Assembly (NCBI RefSeq): GCF_051307055.1
Contig: NZ_CP149994.1
Coordinates: 1,984,001 to 2,048,000, forward strand
Length of the DNA stretch: 64,000 nucleotides
Direction of reading: 5' to 3'
Source of the DNA: Dryocola sp051307055
Lineage (GTDB): Bacteria > Pseudomonadota > Gammaproteobacteria > Enterobacterales > Enterobacteriaceae
The position numbers were made by a program, and so were the translations under genes. Below the pieces are notes generated by a model that did no database searches, was not told where the DNA came from, and saw only the letters and a program-made list of their open reading frames with translations. Positions 32,570-39,886 of the stretch are shown here, piece after piece (the first letter of the stretch is position 1; each line of letters begins with the position of its first letter).

Positions 32570-33410
32570 GGGTATTAACGATCTATCCGTGCGCAGAGGT
32601 AAACCATTTCGCCTGCGCGGTGGACGGGAAGCTGTGGCCTGGCTGTTGCTGCTTGCCGTGCTGTCACCTTTTCTGTGGATGGTGATCATGGCGTTTCGTC
32701 CGGCGATGGCAGCATTTGATTTAACGCTGTGGTTCACGCCGACGCTTGATGCGTTTCGCGCGCTCTGGCAGGGGAATTTTCTGCATTCGTTTGGCAACAG
32801 CCTGCTGGTGAGCACGCTTTCTACAGGATTGTCGCTGATTATCGGCGTTCCCGCCGCATGGGTTTTGACGCGCTGGCAGTTTCCGGGGCGTAGCCACGTT
32901 GCGCTGTGGATTCTGGTGACCCGCATGGCGCCGCCGATTGCGTTTACCATTCCGTTTTATCTGGCGTGGCGCTGGCTCGGTTTGCAGGATACGGTGCTGG
33001 GCCTCGCCATCGTTTATCTGACCTTCAACCTGGCGATTGTCATCTGGCTGATGCAAACCTTTTTTGCGGCGGTGCCCGCAGCGCTGGAAGAAGCCGCCTG
33101 GCTTGACGGTTGTTCTATCTGGCGAACATTCTGGACCATTACGCTGCCGCTGGTTGCTCCGGGGCTCGCGGCAACGGCCATTCTGTGTTTCATCTTCTCG
33201 TGGAACGATTTCTTTTACGCCCTGATCCTGACGCGCACCCAGGCCGTTACGGCTCCCGTGGCAATCGTTAATTTTCTCCAGTATGAAGGCTGGGAGTGGA
33301 GCAAAATAGCCGCCAGCGGTACGCTGGTTATGCTGCCGGTAGTGGCGTTTACGCTGCTGGTGCGGCGCTATCTGGTCCACGGCCTGACCGCTGGCGGTCT
33401 GAAGGATTAA
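32547..33410 (+). CDS. ABC transporter permease, MalG/UgpE-like
   Basis: A 287-residue permease with about six helices. The coupling loop reads VPAALEEAAWLDGCSIWRTF (EAA-x2-DG). RMAPPIAFTIPFYLAWRWLG and SWNDFFYALILTRTQ are MalG-family segments. It overlaps the first permease and ends 3 bases before the ATPase. An unusually long hydrophilic N-terminus precedes helix 1 (about 25 residues). Confidence 0.92.
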   Translation: MSEKLTLEGINDLSVRRGKPFRLRGGREAVAWLLLLAVLSPFLWMVIMAFRPAMAAFDLTLWFTPTLDAFRALWQGNFLHSFGNSLLVSTLSTGLSLIIGVPAAWVLTRWQFPGRSHVALWILVTRMAPPIAFTIPFYLAWRWLGLQDTVLGLAIVYLTFNLAIVIWLMQTFFAAVPAALEEAAWLDGCSIWRTFWTITLPLVAPGLAATAILCFIFSWNDFFYALILTRTQAVTAPVAIVNFLQYEGWEWSKIAASGTLVMLPVVAFTLLVRRYLVHGLTAGGLKD

Positions 33411-33413
33411 GCA

Positions 33414-34472
33414 ATGGCGACCATTACGTTAAACAATATTCACAAGCGTTATGAAGATAACCTGATTATCAAAGGGCTGGATTTAACCATTCGTGAAGGC
33501 GAGTTTGTGGCGCTCATCGGGCCATCCGGCTGTGGAAAATCCACGCTGCTGCGGATGATTGCGGGCCTGGAAAGCGTCAGCGACGGCGACATTGCGCTCG
33601 ATGGCGAGGTCATCAACGATATTTCCCCGCAGGCGCGTAATATCGCGATGGTTTTTCAGAATTACGCGCTCTATCCGCATATGTCGGTGGCGGATAACCT
33701 CGGCTTCTCGCTGAAGATGCAGGGCGTGAAGAAAGCGTTGATTGAGGAGCGCGTCGCGCAGGTGGCGGTAACGCTTGGCTTATCCGCGCTGCTAAGGCGC
33801 AAATCCGGGCAGCTTTCGGGCGGGCAACGTCAGCGCGTAGCGATGGGGCGCGCTATTTTACGCAATCCTCGTGTGTTTTTGTTTGATGAGCCCCTTTCGA
33901 ACCTGGATGCAAAACTACGCGTCGAGATGCGTACGGAAATCAAGGCGCTTCATCAGCGGCTGAACGCCACCATGGTTTATGTCACCCACGATCAGGTTGA
34001 AGCGATGACCATGGCCGACAGAATCGTGGTGCTCAAAGATGGCGTTATCGAACAGGCAGGCACGCCGCTTGAGCTGTACGACAGGCCGCGCAATGCGTTT
34101 GTGGCAAGCTTTATCGGTTCGCCATCCATGAATCTGCTCAGCGGACGGGTCGAGAGAGAATCTGTGATCACCGATGACGGACTACGGCTGCCGTTAATGA
34201 ACGTCCCCGCTGCAGCCCAGGGAAAACGCGTGTTGTATGGCGTCCGGCCTGAACATTTCGCCCGGGTCACAGAAGGCGGCGTGGCGGCGGAAGTGAACGT
34301 CGTGGAACCGACCGGTGCGGAAACGCAAATCGCGCTGAATATTGGTAAGCAGAAGGCGATAGCAGTATTTCGTGACCGGATGCAAACGACGCCGGGAAGC
34401 GAGCTGCAGCTGCTGCCGGACGTGCATCAGGCGCACCTATTTGATGAACAGAGCGGGGCGCGTATCAACTAA
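33414..34472 (+). CDS. ABC transporter ATP-binding protein, MalK/UgpC-like
   Basis: A 352-residue ATPase. GPSGCGKST is Walker A, LSGGQRQRVAMGRA the signature, FLFDEPLSNLDAKLR Walker B with D-loop, and VTHDQVEAMTMADR the switch His. The C-terminal third (VLYGVRPEHF, EVNVVEPTGAETQIAL) is the TOBE/OB regulatory domain of MalK/UgpC-type subunits. It powers the importer formed by the three preceding genes and completes the dioxygenase-importer operon. A hairpin follows 12 bases after the stop. Confidence 0.93.
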   Translation: MATITLNNIHKRYEDNLIIKGLDLTIREGEFVALIGPSGCGKSTLLRMIAGLESVSDGDIALDGEVINDISPQARNIAMVFQNYALYPHMSVADNLGFSLKMQGVKKALIEERVAQVAVTLGLSALLRRKSGQLSGGQRQRVAMGRAILRNPRVFLFDEPLSNLDAKLRVEMRTEIKALHQRLNATMVYVTHDQVEAMTMADRIVVLKDGVIEQAGTPLELYDRPRNAFVASFIGSPSMNLLSGRVERESVITDDGLRLPLMNVPAAAQGKRVLYGVRPEHFARVTEGGVAAEVNVVEPTGAETQIALNIGKQKAIAVFRDRMQTTPGSELQLLPDVHQAHLFDEQSGARIN

Positions 34473-34483
34473 AGTTTAAAGTG

Positions 34484-34517
34484 TCTCACCCTTCTCCCAT
34501 TCAGGAAGAGGGTGAGA
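34484..34517. terminator. Imperfect hairpin after the ABC importer operon
   Basis: TCTCACCCTTCTCC and GGAAGAGGGTGAGA pair over 14 positions with two internal mismatches. No T-run. Its CACCCTTCTCCC core resembles the stem after aldA (27825-27869), suggesting the same dispersed hairpin family. Confidence 0.5.
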
Positions 34518-34519
34518 GT

Positions 34520-34921
34520 TATCACTCTTTGCAACGGCACCAGCACGCGAACCAACCGCGTCACAAATCCGTACTTGTTATCGCACCTGGCGACAGCGTT
34601 CACCCGCTGCTGGTCGCGTGCTTCGGTGACGTCAGTTTGTGTGGCGTCGAATACCGGGCCAAAGTTCATCCCGATAATATCTGAAGAAACAATTTTTTCA
34701 TCGGGATAGCCGAACGATGCATTCCTTTCGGTGGTTTTTTTCAGTACAGCGTTACCTCATCCAGCGTGCCGTCGACGTTTAGGTAGCTTGAGTCATGCCT
34801 GAGCAGAAAGGCCAGCACTTGCGAGGGAGGTGAGCTCGTTTATCGCGACGATATCCACCTCGCTTTGGGTTTTCAGAACCCGGCGCAGCGCCAGGCGTCC
34901 AGTACGACCAGAGCCGCTAAT
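34520..34921 (-). pseudogene. gapC: gapC glyceraldehyde-3-phosphate dehydrogenase relic
   Basis: Minus-strand translation gives the GAPDH N-terminus in pieces: S-G-S-G-R-T-G-R-L-A-L-R-R near 34920 (compare GINGFGRIGRLVLRR), VDIVAINELTS, then after a frameshift FLLRHDSSYLNVDG. Further on, PVFDATQTDVTEA and DNKYGFVTRLVRVL match the GAPDH C-terminus (compare YDNEYGFVTQL). Only about 400 bases remain of a 1-kb gene, the catalytic centre is deleted, and several stops and shifts are present. In E. coli K-12 gapC is also a pseudogene and lies between aldA and cybB; here cybB is again the next gene. Confidence 0.8.
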
Positions 34922-35098
34922 GTCCGGGCGGCCTGTTATCCACGGTTGAAATTTGCAAAATCATTAATCATTGCTGGTGGTAGCGCCGGTACAGGGTTGC
35001 CAGCAGCAATATGTTAGCGAACGCCGCCAGAGGTTAATGATTTTCAGCAGGTTTCCGGCTATCCTGGTGCTATCTTTTTTACAGTGCAGGAACCTTCA

Positions 35099-35635
35099 AT
35101 GCGTAGCAAATATACCCCGATACAGATAACGCTTCACTGGCTGGTGTTCCTGTTAATTGTGGGGGCCTATTGCGCCATGGAGCTAAAAGGTTTTTTCCCG
35201 CGCAGCTATCGGCCAACGATTAACGCCATCCACGTTACCTGCGGGCTGAGCGTGCTGGTATTGATGGTTGTGCGCCTGCTGGTGCGGATTAACTATCGCG
35301 CTCCGGCCATTACGCCAAAGCCGCATCCGGCCATCACCGGCCTCTCGCATCTGGTGCACGCCATTATTTATTTGCTGTTTATCGTCTTACCCGTCTTTGG
35401 CTTTCTTACCGTCTATTTTACAGGCCATGAATGGTCGGTTCTCGGCATTCCAATGCCCCATGCCCCGGAACTGGATGAGGACAGGCAGTTCGCGGTAAAA
35501 GAGATCCACGAGCTGATCGCCAACACAGGCTATTTTGTTATTGGCATCCATGCGTTTGCCGCGCTGTTCCACCATTACGTCTGGAAAGACAACACGTTGC
35601 TGCGCATGGTGCCGGGCAAAAAAGAGCGGAGCTAG
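35099..35635 (+). CDS. cybB: Cytochrome b561 CybB
   Basis: A 178-residue inner-membrane dihaem cytochrome from the ATG at 35099. It matches E. coli CybB: IQITLHWLVFLLIVGAYCAME, GFFPRSYRPTINAIHV, PKPHPAITGLSHLVHAIIYL and the C-terminal ALFHHYVWKDNTLLRMVPGK. Haem-ligand histidines are visible in helices 1, 2, 3 and 4 (LHWLV, IHVTCG, LVHAII, IHAFAALFHH). It is a superoxide:quinone oxidoreductase in E. coli. Monocistronic, next to the gapC relic as in E. coli. Confidence 0.94.
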   Translation: MRSKYTPIQITLHWLVFLLIVGAYCAMELKGFFPRSYRPTINAIHVTCGLSVLVLMVVRLLVRINYRAPAITPKPHPAITGLSHLVHAIIYLLFIVLPVFGFLTVYFTGHEWSVLGIPMPHAPELDEDRQFAVKEIHELIANTGYFVIGIHAFAALFHHYVWKDNTLLRMVPGKKERS

Positions 35636-35774
35636 CCGTCTTAACAAGGAGTGCTGCTTGCCTGGCTTATCCCCCTTACCGGCTGGCGCTTTCTCATGCG
35701 CATCCTATGTTTAAAGTGCGAGGCGACTAGTTTGCAGGGCGCTGAGAACGCCAGGCAGAATAAGGAGAGAAAAA

Positions 35775-36308
35775 TTGAAAATTGCATGTCTTGGCTGGGG
35801 TTCTTTAATATGGAAGCCGGGAGAATTACCTCTGGCCAGCCAGTGGCACCCGGATGGTCCCGTTATGCCAGTTGAATTTTCCCGGGTAGGGGACGGCGGC
35901 GAGCTTGCTACGGCTGTCTGTATGAACGCTCCGCTTGTTGAGGTTTACTGGGCTTTACTGGACGCTGATTCTATCCAGCAAGCTACTGTATCGTTACGTG
36001 AGCGTGAACAAATTCCCGTATCCCGTGAGGATGGCGTAGGCTCATACATTCTGTCCAGCAAGCCGACAGGCATGCTTGCCGGTTGGGCGGCAGAGAAGAA
36101 GCTGGATGCGGTAATCTGGACGGCTCTGCCGCCACGCTTTAATGGCGTTGAAGGGCGCATTCCCTGCGTGGAAGATGTGCTGGCCTATCTCAGTTCCCTT
36201 GAGGGAGAGAAAAGAAAGCATGCGCAGGAGTATATGAAAAACGCGCCTGCTGAGTTTGATACTCCTTACCGTAAGGCTATTCGCGAGCGCCTTGGATGGG
36301 ACTGTTAA
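35775..36308 (+). CDS. Gamma-glutamylcyclotransferase-like (GGCT/AIG2 fold) protein
   Basis: A 177-residue soluble protein starting M-K-I-A-C-L-G-W-G-S-L-I-W. The GSL near the N-terminus is the GGCT-family substrate loop (usually YGSL/FGSN). The start is a TTG at 35775 with a good AAGGAGAG site at 35762-35769; no ATG fits the conserved N-terminus. The family includes cyclotransferases acting on gamma-glutamyl amines or glutathione, but this branch is uncharacterised to my knowledge. It opens a stretch of orphan genes after cybB. Confidence 0.7.
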   Translation: MKIACLGWGSLIWKPGELPLASQWHPDGPVMPVEFSRVGDGGELATAVCMNAPLVEVYWALLDADSIQQATVSLREREQIPVSREDGVGSYILSSKPTGMLAGWAAEKKLDAVIWTALPPRFNGVEGRIPCVEDVLAYLSSLEGEKRKHAQEYMKNAPAEFDTPYRKAIRERLGWDC

Positions 36309-36349
36309 ATTACTGCAATATCCATCATTCCTGCTTAATCTGCGTGTAA

Positions 36350-36380
36350 GATGGCTCCGTCAGAACCATTTGGAGCCATC
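36350..36380 (+). promoter_or_regulatory. Hairpin sequestering the ribosome site of the next gene
   Basis: GATGGCTCC (36350-36358) and GGAGCCATC (36372-36380) are perfect 9-bp arms around a 13-base loop. The GGAG in the 3' arm is the only ribosome site for the ATG at 36381, which follows the stem directly. Translation should need melting of the stem (temperature, ligand or upstream translation). The structure is seen; control is inferred. Confidence 0.55.
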
Positions 36381-36623
36381 ATGAAAAATTTCCAGTTATA
36401 CGTTGGCGGCGTTAACGATATCACCTACCGATACGACATACATAAAGTGGATGATCTCTTTAGTGTGCGCATCTTTAATGTCGTGCAGCAAAAGCACATT
36501 GAATCCGGCTCAAAGCTGATGCACCACATTAGCTTGCAGGAAGTTATTGAAGAGTGCGCATCGCACTACAGGCGGCAGGCCAACAGCATTAAAGGCTTCC
36601 TGAAATGGTCAGGCCTCAGATAA
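36381..36623 (+). CDS. Small hypothetical protein (80 residues)
   Basis: Starts MKNFQLYVGGVND and ends GFLKWSGLR. I do not recognise the family. It is hydrophilic with balanced charge, no signal peptide and no membrane segment; LQEVIEECASHYRRQANSIK looks helical. A start at 36351 in the same frame would read through the hairpin and lacks a ribosome site. A terminator follows at 36655-36684, so it is an independent small gene. Confidence 0.55.
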   Translation: MKNFQLYVGGVNDITYRYDIHKVDDLFSVRIFNVVQQKHIESGSKLMHHISLQEVIEECASHYRRQANSIKGFLKWSGLR

Positions 36624-36654
36624 AGCTGGCTGTACAGGATGACAAATTTAAATG

Positions 36655-36684
36655 AAGCCATCGGCATTTGCTGATGGCTTTTTT
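36655..36684 (+). terminator. Rho-independent terminator
   Basis: AAGCCATC (36655-36662) and GATGGCTT (36673-36680) pair perfectly and run into TTTTTT. It ends the transcript of the small gene at 36381-36623. Confidence 0.85.
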
Positions 36685-36829
36685 ATTGAGGCCAATATGG
36701 TAAAGCTTATCGACAACTGACGTGTAATTTATATTCGTCGGGCGAAATCATACAGGCTGTAAGAGACAATAAAATTAAAGACAATTTTACGCTATCGACT
36801 TTGATGCTTTTGATTGCAAAAGGGAAAAT

Positions 36830-37019
36830 CTAATTAATGCCCTCAAGAATTTTGCTCCCTGGCATCTGTAATTCTCTGCCCTGAGAGAAGCGGTGCCAGA
36901 TAAAACGGCCCGAGCCTGTTAAGCCCGCCTCCTCAATCTCCTGTACTTCTGTAACACTTACCTCCTTACTGAAATTAATCAGGTATTTGCTATGACTTTA
37001 CTGTTCGTTTTTCAGACAT
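36830..37019 (-). pseudogene. Frameshifted small ORF (about 63 codons)
   Basis: On the minus strand ATG at 37019 opens M-S-E-K-R-T-V-K-S and hits TAG. Restoring one base there continues into a clean frame: SKYLINFSKEVSVTEVQEIE, then GLTGSGRFIWHRFSQGRELQ, ending I-L-E-G-I-N at TAG 36830-36832. The continuous, well-balanced sequence suggests a real small gene lost to a 1-base deletion. Not recognised. It lies between a terminator and the Tlde1-like gene. The remainder of 36685-37058 shows no other gene. Confidence 0.4.
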
Positions 37020-37058
37020 ATGATAGAATCCGCTAAAGCAAAGAGCAGGGAATACACA

Positions 37059-37394
37059 ATGCAAATAATAAGGATGACATATAACGATATTGATAAAGAC
37101 GGCTATGCAAAATTGCACGTCTATGGAACAGGAACTTTCTCGATTTTCAGTGGGCAAAATCCATATACCAATGACCCTAATTGTGCGTTCATGCCTAACA
37201 GTGCAATTCCAACCGGGCGGTATTGGATAGTTGACAGGCCAACTGGTTCTACAATGAATCAGATCCGCGCATGGGGTATTGATCAAATCACTGGTAACGA
37301 TCGCTCCGAATGGTTTGCCCTCTTCAGCGCCCAAACCATGACGGATAGTATACTGATTAATGGCTTATGGCTGGGTGGATGTTCAAGGGGGTAG
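37059..37394 (+). CDS. Tlde1-like (DUF2778) protein, C-terminally truncated
   Basis: A 111-residue protein from the ATG at 37059. YGTGTFSIFSGQNPYTNDPN, MPNSAIPTGRYWIVDRPTGS and RSEWFALFSAQTMTDSILING follow the DUF2778 pattern of Tlde1, a type VI secretion effector with L,D-transpeptidase-like activity in the periplasm of target cells. Complete members continue after this point into a segment with catalytic His (RLHP) and Cys (S-x-G-C-I). Here the frame ends 11 residues later in LWLGGCSRG without that His, so the active site appears to be lost. A small membrane protein gene follows 5 bases later. Probably a decayed effector. Confidence 0.6.
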   Translation: MQIIRMTYNDIDKDGYAKLHVYGTGTFSIFSGQNPYTNDPNCAFMPNSAIPTGRYWIVDRPTGSTMNQIRAWGIDQITGNDRSEWFALFSAQTMTDSILINGLWLGGCSRG

Positions 37395-37399
37395 CGATT

Positions 37400-37678
37400 A
37401 TGCGAACTGCAAAATTCGTTAAGAATGCATCGCTTTACCTTATCTGTATTGCACTTTCATGGTGGCTATCAAGTTTCGGTAAGCCCCTTGATGGACTAAC
37501 TCAGTGGGTAATGGATAATGCTTATGGTGTTTTTGGTTCTGTCCTTAGCGAGTCATATGAAGCTGATGCTGATCCGGTAAGATTCGTTGCATTAATCGTT
37601 ATGGTACTAATATACGCTGCTGTAATGTATATGCTATTTTGCATAGTCTTTAGAAAGTTACAAAGAAAACCAGAGTAA
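37400..37678 (+). CDS. Small two-helix membrane protein next to the Tlde1-like gene
   Basis: 92 residues from the ATG at 37400 (AGGGGG about 9 bases upstream). Helices are SLYLICIALSWWLSSF near the N-terminus and FVALIVMVLIYAAVMYMLF near residues 61-79, with an acidic segment ESYEADADP between and a basic tail KLQRKPE. Position directly after an effector-like gene suggests an immunity protein for a periplasm-acting toxin. The family is not recognised, and immunity is inference from gene order. Confidence 0.5.
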   Translation: MRTAKFVKNASLYLICIALSWWLSSFGKPLDGLTQWVMDNAYGVFGSVLSESYEADADPVRFVALIVMVLIYAAVMYMLFCIVFRKLQRKPE

Positions 37679-38277
37679 AACAGTTCAGGTAGTATTACAG
37701 TCATAATGGGGTTGTATAGTTATTGTACAGCCCAACTAAAGAGGATAGACATATTCCCCAATGTCGTTATTTGTTCTCTTAATATATCATCTATACAGGA
37801 TTCTATTATTATTTTTTAGAGGTTGATTTAGCCGTTATGTTTGATGATGTCCTTGGTTGACCTTTTTTCGAATATGTTTGGTCTATTGATTGTGAAAGAT
37901 TTTTATTGATTCGGTAGGCTCAAGATTTAACGGATTAAATTCCTTAGCTAAAGCTTTGTTGCGATCATGATTGTTAAAATAATTTATTTTTATATCGCTC
38001 AATCCTGAACAGAATGACTTATAATTGTGTAACATCAAGAAAACGAAATACAAAACCGATCGCGGTAGCGCTGAGGTTACAAAGCAAGATCTCAACCACA
38101 ACTGAATTGTAAAATAACCCGCCTTGCGCGGGTTTTTGCTTTGCTGCGGGTAACTTTTTATTCCTCTCTTCCGGAGAGACTGCACAGTGTTCTGTCGCAG
38201 CAATAGCGACAGACATCCTGTTTGGGCTCACTCAATAGGTATAGTATTTATGTGGGTTTGTTTCGGGAGATACATAA
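37679..38277. other. AT-rich stretch without a convincing gene; phage-type terminator inside
   Basis: About 600 bases, clearly richer in A+T than the backbone. A hairpin GGGTTGTA/TACAGCCC lies near 37708-37732. ACCCGC-CTTGC-GCGGGT followed by TTTTT (38117-38137) is a typical plus-strand terminator. A minus-strand frame of 106 codons (37883-38203) reads through that terminator, and its start has no ribosome site; I do not accept it as a gene, though its last 40 codons could be a relic. Probably debris of a mobile element. Confidence 0.5.
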
Positions 38278-38475
38278 ATGGATATTGATAAATACAAGGA
38301 TTTTTCGGCTTATTTAAAGCTGCTTGTCAAAGACGAACGCGAGCGGTTCGTGGTTGATAAGAACGTAATTTTGACGGCCTCAGCGGTCATTGATGAGCTG
38401 CTGATTAAAGTTTCTGCAGCAAATGCCGCTTTATCTACTGATAAAACCGTTAAGGAATCCTTACGAACGGCATAG
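38278..38475 (+). CDS. Small hypothetical protein (65 residues)
   Basis: ATG at 38278 follows GGGAG by 10 bases. The product (MDIDKYKDFSAYLKLLVKDE and so on) is helical and charged without signal peptide; VDKNVILTASAVIDELLIK looks like a buried helix. Such proteins are common as phage or plasmid accessory factors, but I cannot name the family. A strong terminator follows at 38532-38552, so it forms its own transcript. Confidence 0.5.
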   Translation: MDIDKYKDFSAYLKLLVKDERERFVVDKNVILTASAVIDELLIKVSAANAALSTDKTVKESLRTA

Positions 38476-38531
38476 AGTGGAAAGCGGGCTGGGCTGCTCA
38501 GCGGTCATGATCAAAATCACCTTCCTCAAGG

Positions 38532-38552
38532 ATGCCGTCTGGCGGCATTTTT
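38532..38552 (+). terminator. Rho-independent terminator
   Basis: ATGCCG-TCTGG-CGGCAT followed by TTTTT. It ends the small gene at 38278-38475. From here to 38967 there is a second terminator but no gene I can support. Confidence 0.85.
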
Positions 38553-38722
38553 ATTCCTCAGTTTATGCTGTACGGTAGTATGGGGCCGAGGCAGGGACTA
38601 GCGTATAACTACCAGTGTTGATAGTTGCATGAATGTTACAAAAAAGTGAAAATCCGCTCCGGTATTCCTCTTTTGTGAAGAGGGTGCTGAATAAAAGCAA
38701 AAGGCTCGAATAAATTTTTCTG

Positions 38723-38744
38723 GCCCGCCCGTGCGGGCTTTTTT
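38723..38744 (+). terminator. Rho-independent terminator (phage-like)
   Basis: GCCCGC-CCGT-GCGGGC followed by TTTTTT. No gene directly upstream explains it, so it may be left from a deleted phage-type gene. Confidence 0.75.
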
Positions 38745-38967
38745 CTTTTCTGGTGGGCAGCATCGCGGCGGCTTCTCCCCATTAGCGGGCCTTTTCACAG
38801 GCCTTCTCTGGCTGTGTTTTGAGATCTGCTATTACATGAAAATAGCGCCCAGTCAGGACATGCTTATCGCTTTCTTCGTGAGATTTTTTTCTTTGTATTT
38901 TCAGGACATTATCCGTTATAAAAGTCATCAGTAAGCTGGATTTCAGAACCTCTAAAGGCTATGTGAA

Positions 38968-39369
38968 ATGAAATATTTAAAAGTAGCGGTTATCTCTTTA
39001 GCTATGGCGGTAGCCGGTTGTAGCATGAGCGGAGGCGGTAAGGGTTCAGACGCTGGCTTGTCATCCTCGATCAATAGCGGTAAAACACCGGCTCTCCATG
39101 CCGGGTCGCTTGATTCTGATGCGCCCGATTGCAACGGTGAGATCGTTAAGTTTGAACAGCCGCTTTATCCCGTTAGCGCGGCGGCGCAGAAAAAAGAAGG
39201 CAACGTGACTGTAAGCTTCGATGTGAAAAGAAATGGCCGCCCAACGAATTATTATGCGACAGGTGACGAGATTTTTTTCCAGGAGACATGGCGCGCCGTA
39301 CGTAAATCTTGCTGGATGCCCGGCACACATCGGGAATTTAACATAACATTTAGCCTGAACTACGACTAA
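38968..39369 (+). CDS. Lipoprotein with TonB C-terminal-like domain
   Basis: 133 residues. The N-terminus LKVAVISLAMAVAGCSM has a lipobox (VAGC, Cys18), so the mature protein would be lipid-anchored; Ser at +2 predicts the outer membrane. After a glycine/serine-rich linker, EQPLYPVSAAAQKKEGNVTV and SFDVKRNGRPTNYYATGDEI, then WRAVRKSCWMPG, follow the TonB_C fold pattern (P-x-YP, G-x-V-x-V-x-F). Small proteins with an isolated TonB-C domain occur as accessory or effector-linked lipoproteins. Partner unknown. It lies in the accessory stretch and is followed by a terminator. Confidence 0.7.
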   Translation: MKYLKVAVISLAMAVAGCSMSGGGKGSDAGLSSSINSGKTPALHAGSLDSDAPDCNGEIVKFEQPLYPVSAAAQKKEGNVTVSFDVKRNGRPTNYYATGDEIFFQETWRAVRKSCWMPGTHREFNITFSLNYD

Positions 39370-39447
39370 GTATTCACACCAATTTATGCCGTAATGATTC
39401 CCTGAATATCACCCGCCATAAATAATTTAATATAGCCGCGTTACGCA

Positions 39448-39471
39448 GCCGCCCCGCAAGGCGGCTTTTTT
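39448..39471 (+). terminator. Rho-independent terminator
   Basis: GCCGCC-CCGCAA-GGCGGC followed by TTTTTT. It ends the TonB-C lipoprotein transcript. Confidence 0.85.
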
Positions 39472-39851
39472 ATTGCCATCGCAACACCTTCCGCTGATGG
39501 GCATCGACCCAGCGTAACCGCTATCAGCCGTGAGCGCATGTATGAGGCCGCTGCGCAAAAAGTGAAAGAAGCCGAGCGGGCCCGCCAGGAGGAGTAGCCT
39601 GATATCCAGGCGTAACAGTAAAAATGATAGAGGTGCTCCAGTGAGGCACCTACTGTTTTGCCGGGCAGGATGTAAACGGCGGAGAAAAACAGAAGGCATT
39701 TTAGGGGCAGAAGGCTTCAAAAAAACTCCGCAGAGGCAGCTTCAGGAGCAGTAAAAAGACTGTATATGTACCCATATGCCCTTTGCTTCATTTCTATAAG
39801 CCATTAATACTTATTAAATATTCAATTTTATCAATCAGCTATAAAATGGGT
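39472..39851. other. Gene-poor spacer with a possible coding relic
   Basis: An open frame ends at TAG 39595-39597 with the helical, charged tail MYEAAAQKVKEAERARQEE; it has no credible start and looks like the end of a lost, possibly phage, gene. AGGTGC/GCACCT at about 39631-39650 is a small hairpin. The last 100 bases are AT-rich and lead into the frmR promoter. Nothing else is supported. Confidence 0.4.
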
Positions 39852-39883
39852 TACAATACCCCCCTATAGTATATAAAGGGGGC
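39852..39883 (+). promoter_or_regulatory. frmR promoter -10 and FrmR operator
   Basis: TACAAT (39852-39857) is a -10 candidate. It is followed by CCCCCC-TATAGTATATAAA-GGGGGC (39859-39883). G/C tracts flanking an A/T centre are the recognised operator type of the FrmR/RcnR/CsoR family, and the block lies between -10 and the frmR start, suited to autorepression relieved by formaldehyde. Confidence 0.75.
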
Positions 39884-39886
39884 GCT

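Noticed and set aside
37883..38203. 106-codon minus-strand open frame in the AT-rich spacer
   Set aside because: It reads through a GC-rich plus-strand terminator, has no ribosome site and its N-terminal half has no protein-like pattern. Its last 40 codons could be a relic but cannot be assigned.
38563..38934. Short open frames of 60-70 codons on both strands around 38.6-38.9 kb
   Set aside because: They run through a terminator and have no ribosome sites; composition is not protein-like.
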